11,988 nucleotides of DNA from Candidatus Equimonas enterica (GTDB lineage: Bacteria > Bacteroidota > Bacteroidia > Bacteroidales > Bacteroidaceae): the NCBI GenBank assembly GCA_018066225.1, contig JAGHRU010000153.1:1-11988 (forward strand), given 5' to 3'. This document shows positions 5,795-11,988 of the stretch, piece after piece. The translations under genes and the position numbers were made by a program. Position 1 is the stretch's first letter. Each line of letters starts with the position of its first letter. The notes beneath the pieces were generated by a model that was not told the DNA's origin, made no database searches, and saw only the letters and a list, made by a program, of their open reading frames with translations.

Positions 5795-5843
5795 AATGCC
5801 ATCACCGCTGCTGTGGAAAGACCATAGCAGCGGTGATGGCATT
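5795..5843. terminator. Long hairpin terminator between converging genes
   Basis: AATGCCATCACCGCTGCT (5795-5812) is perfectly complementary to 5826-5843. An inner G-U and three further pairs extend the stem to 22 bp, leaving a 5-nt loop (5817-5821). Read on the minus strand the stem is followed by a T5 run, so it is best suited to ending the mltG transcript, which stops at 5872. On the plus strand it is followed by ATTATTGT and may also end the galE-lipoprotein transcript. Confidence 0.8.
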
Positions 5844-5871
5844 ATTGTACGCCTACGCGTGAAGCGATGGG

Positions 5872-6891
5872 CTACTTTATGCCTCGGCTATCGAGAGCGT
5901 CGGCGTAGCGTCGGGCATTGGCCATGTGCTCCTCCCCCGTAGCGGCAAAGCGGTGAGAGCCGCTGAGGTCCTCCTTGGCGCACATATAGAGGTAGTCGTG
6001 ATGGGCGAAGTTGAGCACCGCCTCTATGCTTGCCACGGACGGGATGCAGATAGGCCCGGGCGGCAATCCCTCATGGCGATAGGTGTTGTAGGGCGATGGC
6101 GTCTGCAAGTGTACGTTGAGGATGCGACGCAGCGTAGGGTCGCCGACGGCAAACTTCACGGTGGGGTCGGCCTGCAAGCGCATCCCTTGGTGCAAGCGGT
6201 TGAGATACATGCCCGCTATCATCGGCTTCTCGGGATTGTAAGACGACTCCTGCTCCACGATAGAGGCCAAGGTGATGACTTCCGCAGGCGTAAGCCCCGC
6301 AGCACTGGCCTGCGAGAGCCGCTCCTCCGTCCAGAACGCGCTGCTCTCGCGCTGCATACGTTCCAGCAGTTCTTCGGGCGTTGTCGTCCAATAGAGTTCG
6401 TAGGTGTTGGGCACAAAGAGCGTGATGATGGTCTGCGGTGTGAGGCCATATTTCTGACAAAGCGTAGAGTCGGACAAAGCGGCTTCGAAGTCGGCACGGC
6501 TCGGCGCGAACACCTCGGACAGACGCACAGCCAAGTCATGGGTGGTGCGCACCAAGGGGACGGTAAACTGCACGGGCATCTGGCGGCCACCACGAAGCGC
6601 ACGCCATACGCCGAAAGTGCTCGTACCGCCGATGCGGTAACGCCCCGAACAGAAATCGCCCGAGGTGAGCAGACGTATCCACATCATGCGCATTGGGCCC
6701 GAAGCCTCGGAGAGATGAGCGAGCGTGGTGTCGCGCGGCTCACCTTCTACCACATAGACGCAGCGGTCGTCCTCACCGCCGGCGAAGGGAATGACAAGGG
6801 GCAGAAAAAGTATCGCCCCGACGACGACAAGCGCAGCGAGAAGCGCGTAACGACGCTGGCGCGACGACTGAAAGAGAGTTTGCAGGTTCAT
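5872..6891 (-). CDS. mltG: Endolytic murein transglycosylase MltG
   Basis: Inner-membrane lytic transglycosylase that cleaves nascent peptidoglycan strands and so sets glycan chain length. From ATG 6891 it has 339 residues: a short basic cytoplasmic tail, one membrane helix (about 16-36) and a periplasmic YceG-type domain. LTPAEVITLASIVEQESS contains the expected catalytic Glu213; LFVPNTYELYW and SPYNTYRHEGLPPGPICIPS are further family hallmarks, ending with GSHRFAATGEEH. A reading frame extends up to 7017, but the promoter -7 element lies at 6934-6941 within it, so ATG 6891 is chosen. The gene is transcribed divergently from the acyl-CoA ligase gene and ends at the hairpin at 5795-5843. Confidence 0.92.
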   Translation of the reverse strand: MNLQTLFQSSRQRRYALLAALVVVGAILFLPLVIPFAGGEDDRCVYVVEGEPRDTTLAHLSEASGPMRMMWIRLLTSGDFCSGRYRIGGTSTFGVWRALRGGRQMPVQFTVPLVRTTHDLAVRLSEVFAPSRADFEAALSDSTLCQKYGLTPQTIITLFVPNTYELYWTTTPEELLERMQRESSAFWTEERLSQASAAGLTPAEVITLASIVEQESSYNPEKPMIAGMYLNRLHQGMRLQADPTVKFAVGDPTLRRILNVHLQTPSPYNTYRHEGLPPGPICIPSVASIEAVLNFAHHDYLYMCAKEDLSGSHRFAATGEEHMANARRYADALDSRGIK

Positions 6892-6933
6892 AGTCAATGG
6901 GAATAAAAGCGGCGTAAATGCCTTTGCGGCGTG

Positions 6934-6941
6934 CAAAATTA
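6934..6941 (-). promoter_or_regulatory. Promoter -7 element for mltG
   Basis: TAATTTTG is read on the minus strand from 6941 to 6934, matching TAnnTTTG. The -33 region is weak: the nearest TTG (6966-6964) is 22 bp away instead of 19. The predicted transcript would begin near 6927, about 36 nt upstream of the mltG ATG. Confidence 0.6.
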
Positions 6942-7006
6942 CACAAAAATAAGATGTAATGTGCAATTTTCTGCCCGAAAGTGTGCGCTGTTTCGCAAAA
7001 AAGTAG

Positions 7007-7014
7007 TACTTTTG
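7007..7014 (+). promoter_or_regulatory. Promoter -7 element for the AMP-binding ligase gene
   Basis: TACTTTTG at 7007-7014 matches TAnnTTTG. No clear TTTG lies 19 bp upstream. The expected transcription start is about 7021. This leaves only about 10 nt before the ATG at 7031 but about 55 nt before the ATG at 7076, which supports the latter as the start codon. Confidence 0.6.
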
Positions 7015-7075
7015 CACAGTTCAAGGGAAAATGTGCGGTTTTCGCGCCGCATTATTCCGTAGTATCTATTACCAC

Positions 7076-8737
7076 ATGACGCAATATGAAGACTTTGTCG
7101 GCCTCATCCAGAAAGCGATAACAGACCACTGGGATCGCGATGCACTGACCGACTACGAAGGTGCCACACTGCAATACAAGGACGTGGCACGCAAGATAGA
7201 GAAACTCCATATCCTCTTTGAAAACGCCGGCATCGGCCAAGGCGACAAGATAGCCATCTGTGGCCGCAACTGCGCCCACTGGGCCGTGGCATTCTTGGCC
7301 ACCATGACCTATGGCGCAGTACCTGTCCCCATACTCCACGAGTTTAAGGCGCCGCAAATCCACAACATCGTCAATCACAGCGAGGCACGCCTCCTGTTTG
7401 TAGGCGAGGTGATAGGCCGCAACATCACGCCTGCCGAGATGCCTGCCTTGGAGGGTATCATCAACACCTGCGACTTCTCGCTCCTCGACTGCCGCAGCCA
7501 GCAACTCTTTGACGCGCGCGAGCACCTCAATGCTTACTACGGCGAGAAGTACCCCAAGTACTTCCGCAAAGAGCATGTGCACTATCACCTCCAGCCCGAC
7601 GGCGAGCAGTTGGCCCTGATCAACTACACCAGCGGCACGACGAGCAAGTCCAAGGGCGTGCTGATACCTTACCGCGCACTGTGGAGCAACTGCCGCTTCG
7701 CCATCGCCACCTTGGGGCCGAACCTCGTGCCCGGCAATGAGGTCATCTCCATCCTGCCTATGGCGCACCTGTACGGCTTTATGTTTGAGTTCTTGGGCGG
7801 TTGCCACATCTACTACCTCAACCGTATGCCTACGCCGCGTATCATCATCGACGCTTTCAGCAAGATAAAGCCGATGGTGGTGGTGAGTGTGCCGCTCATC
7901 TTCGAGAAGGTCATTCGCAAGAATGTGCTGCCCAAGTTGCAGACACCCACGATGCGCGCGCTGATGAAACTGCCCTACGTATCGCACAAGATAGGCGACA
8001 AGGTGCGCGAGCACCTGATGAATGCTTTCGGCGGCAACTTCTACGAAGTCGTCATCGGCGGTGCTGCTTTCAACAGCGACATCGAGAAGTTCCTCCTCAA
8101 GATAGGCTTCAAGTTCACCGTCGGCTATGGTGCTACGGAGTGTGCCCCCATCATCACCTACGCCAATTACGACGAGATTAAGCCTGGCTCCTGTGGTAAG
8201 GCTGCGCCGCGCATGGAGATTCGCATCGACTCCGACGACCCCGAGCATACAGTCGGGGAGATATTGGTGCGTGGTGCCAATGTGATGCTGGGGTATTTCA
8301 AGAATCCCGAGGCCACAGCGGCTACGCTCGATGCCGACGGCTGGTATCACACGGGCGACTTGGGCGTCATAGACCGCGACGGCTATCTCTACATCCGTGG
8401 CCGCAGCAAGAATATGCTCTTGGCCTCCAACGGGCAAAACATCTACCCCGAAGAGATAGAAGACAAACTCAACACCCTGCCCTATGTCTCCGAGAGCATC
8501 GTGATACAGAAAGGCGAAAAGCTCTACGCGCTCGTTCACCCCGACTTCGACGGCGCACGCCGCAACGGTCTCGACCGCGAAGCCTTGGAGGCGCAGATGG
8601 AGCAAAACCGCAAGGACCTCAACGCACAAATCAACAACTACGAGCAGATTGTGGCTTTCCGCATCTACGACGAGGAGTTTGAGAAGACGCCCAAGAAGAG
8701 CATCAAGCGCTTCCTCTACGCCGATGCCGAGGTGTAA
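7076..8737 (+). CDS. AMP-binding acyl-CoA ligase-like protein
   Basis: Member of the ANL adenylating enzymes, probably activating a fatty acid with ATP and CoA in the cytoplasm. From ATG 7076 it has 553 residues. The phosphate-binding motif is YTSGTTSKSKGV (184-195; Ser190 stands where Gly is usual), the adenine motif YGATE (351-355), the ATP-ribose motif WYHTGD (Asp428), and the hinge region RGRSKNMLLASNGQNIYPEE (441-460). The C-terminal KTPKKSIKR aligns with the usual catalytic-lysine motif (GKIxR type) with Ser542 at the lysine position and Lys541 beside it. This may be a trait of the Bacteroidales subfamily. Substrate not determinable. ATG 7031 is in frame but lies too near the predicted transcription start. 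Terminator at 8768-8804. Confidence 0.88.
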   Translation: MTQYEDFVGLIQKAITDHWDRDALTDYEGATLQYKDVARKIEKLHILFENAGIGQGDKIAICGRNCAHWAVAFLATMTYGAVPVPILHEFKAPQIHNIVNHSEARLLFVGEVIGRNITPAEMPALEGIINTCDFSLLDCRSQQLFDAREHLNAYYGEKYPKYFRKEHVHYHLQPDGEQLALINYTSGTTSKSKGVLIPYRALWSNCRFAIATLGPNLVPGNEVISILPMAHLYGFMFEFLGGCHIYYLNRMPTPRIIIDAFSKIKPMVVVSVPLIFEKVIRKNVLPKLQTPTMRALMKLPYVSHKIGDKVREHLMNAFGGNFYEVVIGGAAFNSDIEKFLLKIGFKFTVGYGATECAPIITYANYDEIKPGSCGKAAPRMEIRIDSDDPEHTVGEILVRGANVMLGYFKNPEATAATLDADGWYHTGDLGVIDRDGYLYIRGRSKNMLLASNGQNIYPEEIEDKLNTLPYVSESIVIQKGEKLYALVHPDFDGARRNGLDREALEAQMEQNRKDLNAQINNYEQIVAFRIYDEEFEKTPKKSIKRFLYADAEV

Positions 8738-8767
8738 GCGCAAAGCCCATATCTCCTTATACACATC

Positions 8768-8804
8768 GTCCCCCACGCTGACCCGAGAGGTCGGCGTGGG
8801 GGAC
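8768..8804 (+). terminator. Rho-independent terminator after the ligase gene
   Basis: GTCCCCCACGCTGACC (8768-8783) pairs with 8789-8804 over 16 bp with a single G-U, and the loop is CGAGA. The downstream sequence TGCTCTTTT gives a short T-run on the plus strand. It sits 31 nt after the ligase stop and before the converging PAS gene, which it may also serve. Confidence 0.85.
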
Positions 8805-8831
8805 TGCTCTTTTGCTGTGCGGAGCTGCGCG

Positions 8832-9179
8832 TTAGTCTTGCGGTATGTCGCGGTTGCGCACTGGCATATCTTGGGGCAGGTCGATGGCGAACTCCACGAG
8901 TCCTGCCACGGGGCCGCCCTCTTGCTCATACCACGGCGTCTGATAGACGAGACGACGCTGCCCACCCTTGATGACTTCGTAGGTGTTGGTCGTGTCGTGG
9001 GAGAGCATGTCGCGTATCTTCTGCTGCGACTGTGGGTTGTGGCAGCCGTAGAGACACTGCCCCACCACATTGCCGTCACGCGCAATGGCCAAGGCATTCT
9101 GGTAGAGCACGATGCCCGCTGTGTCGCACACACGGACGGCGCAAGGGACATGGGCGAGGTAGTCGAAAGTTTGTTGCAT
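8832..9179 (-). CDS. Single-domain PAS protein
   Basis: 115 residues that appear to consist of one PAS domain and nothing else. The N-terminal part (MQQTFDYLAHVPCAVRVCD, then GIVLYQNALA) fits the start of a PAS fold, followed by YGCHNPQSQQKIRDML, an aromatic-rich stretch RRLVYQTPWY, and a final strand GLVEFAIDLP. The CHNP-type segment and the end of the domain resemble the PAS_10-like domains found with DUF438 proteins; this is recalled, not searched. There is no kinase, cyclase, DNA-binding or membrane part, so it would act by ligand binding or by pairing with another protein. A TAATTTTG promoter lies just upstream, divergent from recF. Confidence 0.75.
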   Translation of the reverse strand: MQQTFDYLAHVPCAVRVCDTAGIVLYQNALAIARDGNVVGQCLYGCHNPQSQQKIRDMLSHDTTNTYEVIKGGQRRLVYQTPWYEQEGGPVAGLVEFAIDLPQDMPVRNRDIPQD

Positions 9180-9210
9180 GATATAGCGTGTTTTAGGGAT
9201 TAGCGTGGTG

Positions 9211-9218
9211 CAAAATTA
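9211..9218 (-). promoter_or_regulatory. Promoter -7 element for the PAS-protein gene
   Basis: TAATTTTG is read on the minus strand from 9218 to 9211. No good -33 match is seen 19 bp upstream. The predicted transcription start near 9204 is about 25 nt before the ATG at 9179. The region 9180-9344 contains only this promoter and the divergent recF promoter. Confidence 0.6.
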
Positions 9219-9291
9219 CAGAAAAGCAGCGAATAACGCGCCATAGCGGTGCAGGAAAGTACGACGAGGGCAGCATTTCGTGGCGCAATCG

Positions 9292-9322
9292 TTGGCCGAG
9301 TGACGAGGATTTTGTAACTTTG
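9292..9322 (+). promoter_or_regulatory. Promoter of recF-dciA
   Basis: TTGG at 9292-9295, a 19-bp spacer and TAACTTTG at 9315-9322 match the Bacteroidetes promoter. The expected transcription start is about 9329, roughly 16 nt before the recF ATG. Confidence 0.8.
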
Positions 9323-9344
9323 CAACTCATCTCTGCCATACGCC

Positions 9345-10448
9345 ATGTATCTCTCCGCACTCTCCATCCTCTCCTATCGCAACTTGCAGCAAGTGGAGTT
9401 GCGCCTTTCGCCCAATGTCAATTGCTTCATCGGGCGCAACGGCATGGGCAAGACCAATGTGCTCGATGCCGTCTATTTCCTCTCTTTCTGCAAGAGCAGT
9501 ACGGGCGCGCTGGACCAGCAGTGCATCCTCCACGGGGCAGACTACTTCATGCTGCAAGGCACCTATGAGCGCGATGCTGGCGATAGAGATGTCATCACCT
9601 GCACAGCCAAGCGTGGCGGTCGCAAGCACATCAAGCGCGGCGAGAAGGACTACAAGCGGCTCTCGGAGCACATCGGGCACATCCCGCTGGTCATGATAAG
9701 CCCTGCCGATGCCGCACTCATCACTGGCGGTAGCGAGGAGCGACGCCGCCTGCTCAACCAAGTCATCGCGCAGTACGACCCGTCCTACCTCGCAGCCGTG
9801 ATGCGCTACCAGAAGAGCCTGGCGCAACGCAACGCGCTCCTGCGCTCTGACGCAGCCCCCGATGCGGCCTTAATGGAGGTCGTGGAAGGGCTGATGTCGG
9901 ACGATGCCGAGCGCATCACGACGGCGCGCAGTGCGTTTTTGTCGGAGTTTCTCCCCATCTTCCAGCGGCTCTATGCGCGGCTCTGCGACAACGACAATGA
10001 GCATGTTGATATCTGCTACACCACGCACGCCACCCGTGGTGCGCTCTCTACGTTGCTCCGTGATTACCGCGAAAGGGAGCGCATCGTGGGCTACACGCTG
10101 CACGGCCCGCACCGCGACGACCTCACGCTGCTCATCGACGGCTACCCCATCCGCCGAGAGGGGTCGCAGGGGCAGAGCAAGACCTTCTGCATCGCCATGA
10201 AGTTGGCGCAATACCTCTACTTGAAGTCGCGCGGCGACAAGGTGACACCCTTGCTGCTGCTCGACGACATCTTCGACAAACTCGACGCAGGACGCGTGGC
10301 GCGCATCGTGGACTATGTCAGCGGCGACGACTTCTCCCAAATCTTCATCACCGACACCAACCGCGACCACCTCGACAGCATCCTCTCGGCCACCCACCGC
10401 GACTATCGCCTCTTCACCGTAGCAGACGGACGGGTGAGCACCAACTGA
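9345..10448 (+). CDS. recF: DNA replication/repair protein RecF
   Basis: SMC-like ATPase that binds DNA gaps and, with RecO and RecR, loads RecA for repair of single-strand gaps and stalled forks. The 367-residue length is normal. Walker A is GRNGMGKTN (30-38), the family motif HGPHRDDL is at 253-260, the ABC signature equivalent is SQGQSK (274-279), and Walker B is LLLLDDIFDKLD (303-314). A D-loop-like ITDTNRDHL follows. In this window recF is not next to dnaA-dnaN but is paired with a DciA-like gene 51 nt downstream, an arrangement recalled as common in Bacteroidetes. No promoter motif is seen between the two genes. Confidence 0.95.
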   Translation: MYLSALSILSYRNLQQVELRLSPNVNCFIGRNGMGKTNVLDAVYFLSFCKSSTGALDQQCILHGADYFMLQGTYERDAGDRDVITCTAKRGGRKHIKRGEKDYKRLSEHIGHIPLVMISPADAALITGGSEERRRLLNQVIAQYDPSYLAAVMRYQKSLAQRNALLRSDAAPDAALMEVVEGLMSDDAERITTARSAFLSEFLPIFQRLYARLCDNDNEHVDICYTTHATRGALSTLLRDYRERERIVGYTLHGPHRDDLTLLIDGYPIRREGSQGQSKTFCIAMKLAQYLYLKSRGDKVTPLLLLDDIFDKLDAGRVARIVDYVSGDDFSQIFITDTNRDHLDSILSATHRDYRLFTVADGRVSTN

Positions 10449-10499
10449 CCCCTCTCCGCACGGCACTCACTCCGTATCACTCCACCAACCCCACACACT

Positions 10500-10790
10500 A
10501 TGCGACGCATCAAGCCCGAAAGCCTCGGCGACATCCTGCCCAACTTCCTACGCGAAGAGGGTCTTGAGACCCCGCTCAACGAGTGGCGGCTCGTCGATGC
10601 GTGGCCCAAGGTGGCGGGAGAGCAGGCGGCTCGCCACACGCAGCGCATCTACATCTACGCCCAGACGCTCTATGTCGCCATCGCTTCGCCTGCGCTCAAA
10701 GCCAACTTGCAGATGAGCCGCTACGACCTCGTCTGCCGCCTCAACGCCGCTGCTGGCGCACAGGTCATCAGCGACATCCGCTTCCTCTGA
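10500..10790 (+). CDS. DciA-like protein (DUF721)
   Basis: 96 residues. The pattern of a basic N-terminus (MRRIKPESLGDILPNFLREE), LNEWRLVDAWPKVAGEQAARHTQRIYIYAQTLYV split around the WPKVAGE core, and a C-terminal ALKANLQMSRYDLVCRLN identifies the DUF721/DciA KH-like fold. DciA is the ancestral loader of the replicative helicase DnaB in bacteria lacking DnaC or DnaI. This small version is a single domain without the long tail of some DciA proteins. Position directly after recF and before a terminator-like hairpin supports a recF-dciA operon. Whether this short form loads DnaB is inferred from the family. Confidence 0.85.
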   Translation: MRRIKPESLGDILPNFLREEGLETPLNEWRLVDAWPKVAGEQAARHTQRIYIYAQTLYVAIASPALKANLQMSRYDLVCRLNAAAGAQVISDIRFL

Positions 10791-10818
10791 GGAACACCAT
10801 TTGCAGCCCTCGCTCAAC

Positions 10819-10862
10819 AGCCCTCGCCGCTTCACGACTCTTGTCATGAAGCGGCGAGGGCT
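10819..10862. terminator. Hairpin between dciA and the DUF5715 gene
   Basis: AGCCCTCGCCGCTTCA (10819-10834) is perfectly complementary to 10847-10862, a 16-bp GC-rich stem with a 12-nt loop that can pair by two further bases. It lies between converging genes, 28 nt past the dciA stop and 26 nt past the end of the minus-strand gene. T-runs are poor on both sides (TGTCTTGTG on the plus strand). A direct repeat of AGCCCTCGC at 10805-10813 precedes the left arm. Confidence 0.75.
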
Positions 10863-10888
10863 TGTCTTGTGTAGGAAAGGGAAGCGGG

Positions 10889-11740
10889 CTAACGCACGGT
10901 GACGTGGAAGCAGGACTGGCGGTACTCGTACTTGACATAGCAAGTGCCTCGGCGTCGCTGGTCGTTGAGCACTTCGGCCAGTACGCTTTTGAGCGTGACG
11001 GCCCACGTCTCCACCTGCGGCGGAAGGTCGGGGTCCTGCACACGCACAAAGTTGTTGTAGGAGATGTCGAAGGTCGTGCCATACTGGTGGCACGACTGCT
11101 CGGAGGCGTTGCCATTGTGGCGACGCAGCCGCTCCACATCCTGCTGCGTGCGCAGCACAGAGGTCACCATCATCTTGTGAAACGGGATGCCCTTGGCGGC
11201 GAGCGAATCGAGGAAGTTGCGCCCTATCTCGCTCAACAACGTGGCCGCACGGGGCACGAGATAGGGGATGGAATGGTGCAGCGGCTTGACAGCATAGTAA
11301 GGGCAGTCGCCGATATAGACCAACCTGTCGAGGCTGCGCAGTGCCTCGTCGCGGTCGGCACACTGCGCTATGCCGCTGTACTTGGCCGAGGCCAGCTGCA
11401 CATCGTTGAGATCGGGGAAGGCATCGGCAAAGGTGGGGACGGAGACGACGCGGTGCTTCACTGGGCGGCCTTGGGCGTCGAGGAGCGCAAGGGGCGGACG
11501 GCGCGTCAGCAGGAGGCTGTCGGTGTGCTGCTGCGCCATGCGCAGCGTGTCGGCAGCATCTACCACGGCAGCGTCGTCGTGGTAGAAGTGCTGCTTGATG
11601 CTCGCGCCCAAGCCCGGCACGAAGTAGCGCAACAAGGCCAGCAGCACCACTGCGAGCGCAAAGCCCACGAGGAACTTGCCGCGTCCACGGACGGGACGGC
11701 GGTGGCGCACGGGCTGGTATGTCTTTCGCGGTGTCGGCAT
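10889..11740 (-). CDS. DUF5715 family protein, M15/LAS peptidase-like, membrane-anchored
   Basis: 283 residues from ATG 11740. A strongly basic N-terminus is followed by one membrane helix (about 23-41), placing the rest in the periplasm. The C-terminal half has SVLRT (194-198), then SCHQYGTTFDI with His218 and Asp225, and a terminal CFHVTVR with His279. This spacing of SxHxxGxxxD and a distal H is the zinc-site layout of LAS metallopeptidases (M15, VanY, L,D- or D,D-carboxypeptidases), so a peptidoglycan peptidase role is plausible but inferred. DUF5715 is the family name recalled for such Bacteroidales proteins. The frame continues to 11806, but the promoter at 11764-11794 excludes that start. 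Two Cys (at 146 and 217) may form a disulfide. Confidence 0.82.
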   Translation of the reverse strand: MPTPRKTYQPVRHRRPVRGRGKFLVGFALAVVLLALLRYFVPGLGASIKQHFYHDDAAVVDAADTLRMAQQHTDSLLLTRRPPLALLDAQGRPVKHRVVSVPTFADAFPDLNDVQLASAKYSGIAQCADRDEALRSLDRLVYIGDCPYYAVKPLHHSIPYLVPRAATLLSEIGRNFLDSLAAKGIPFHKMMVTSVLRTQQDVERLRRHNGNASEQSCHQYGTTFDISYNNFVRVQDPDLPPQVETWAVTLKSVLAEVLNDQRRRGTCYVKYEYRQSCFHVTVR

Positions 11741-11763
11741 GAGCGATGTCAGAAGAGGCGGGA

Positions 11764-11794
11764 CAAAGTTACGCATTTCTCGCCACGCGTCCAA
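11764..11794 (-). promoter_or_regulatory. Promoter of the DUF5715 gene
   Basis: On the minus strand TTGG (11794-11791), a 19-bp spacer and TAACTTTG (11771-11764) match the Bacteroidetes promoter. Transcription would start near 11757, about 17 nt before the ATG at 11740. This decides the start codon against the longer frame from 11806. Confidence 0.8.
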
Positions 11795-11935
11795 ACATTC
11801 CCGCAACTTTTATGACGCAGCGTAAGCGTAAGAGGTCAAAAAAGGCAGGGCGCGAGCAGCACTGTATCCCGACATCGGCTACCCGCGTTGCCTGCGGCAA
11901 ATAACAAAGATATTTATAACGCGATGCGCTCATCG

Positions 11936-11959
11936 TCTGCCTCTACTCTGAGAGGCGGA
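11936..11959. other. Small hairpin in the right-edge intergenic region
   Basis: TCTGCCTCT and AGAGGCGGA form a 9-bp stem with one G-U around a 6-nt loop. Its role is unknown; it could end a transcript coming from beyond the right edge. No gene is seen from 11807 to the end of the window. Confidence 0.35.
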
Positions 11960-11988
11960 CAGGGGCTCGCAGACAGACTGTTTCACAA

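Noticed and set aside
6892..7017. Upstream extension of MltG
   Set aside because: It spans the mltG promoter region and adds residues before a normal cytoplasmic tail and membrane helix.
7052..9151. A 699-codon open frame on the minus strand across the ligase and PAS genes
   Set aside because: It is antisense to a clear ligase with all family motifs; the sequence is low in complexity with no recognisable domain. It is explained by GC-rich codon use on the other strand.
11905..11912. TATCTTTG on the minus strand as a second promoter for the DUF5715 gene
   Set aside because: It fits the -7 consensus but has no -33 match 19 bp upstream, and a full promoter lies closer to the gene.

Overview
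This window looks like chromosomal DNA from a member of the Bacteroidales, possibly Prevotellaceae, with a fairly high GC content. The evidence is the promoter type: the Bacteroidetes -7 element TAnnTTTG recurs upstream of genes, several times with a TTTG/TTGG-like -33 element 19 bp away. Shine-Dalgarno sequences are absent, and families typical of the group are present (DUF4924, DUF5715, a RecF-DciA pair). The content is mostly housekeeping. No transposase, integrase, phage gene, CRISPR array or defence system is visible.

Layout. (1) 1-600: a minus-strand tRNA cluster read from a strong promoter at 562-593, with tRNA-Gly(GCC), tRNA-Leu(CAG), tRNA-Leu(GAG) and then a broken tRNA-Gly. Both Gly copies are preceded by the same 43-nt decayed copy of the tRNA-Gly 5' half. 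(2) 594-900: non-coding DNA with a purine/pyrimidine alternating tract and a tandem array of about 22-nt units that runs into a promoter. (3) 972-5649: plus-strand genes for a BASS-family transporter, a LysE-family exporter (own promoter, unusual start), DUF4924, RfbD, GalE and a small lipoprotein. From LysE onward the genes are closely spaced and probably cotranscribed. (4) 5650-5871: a second array of the same 22-nt repeat family and a long hairpin between converging genes. (5) 5872-8737: divergent mltG (minus) and an AMP-binding acyl-CoA ligase-like gene (plus). (6) 8768-11740: a terminator, a single-domain PAS protein (minus), divergent recF-dciA (plus), another terminator and a DUF5715 peptidase-like membrane protein (minus).

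Functional themes are envelope construction (RfbD for dTDP-rhamnose, GalE for UDP-galactose, MltG for glycan chain termination, possibly the DUF5715 peptidase-like protein), small-molecule transport (BASS, LysE) and chromosome maintenance (RecF, DciA). Promoter positions were used to choose start codons for the BASS, mltG, ligase and DUF5715 genes: in each the longest reading frame would begin upstream of, or too close to, the apparent transcription start.

The least ordinary observations are the duplicated 43-nt tRNA-half leader, the broken fold-back tRNA-Gly, the two related 22-nt tandem arrays, and the LysE-family gene whose conserved N-terminus is encoded but lacks any ATG, GTG or TTG start.
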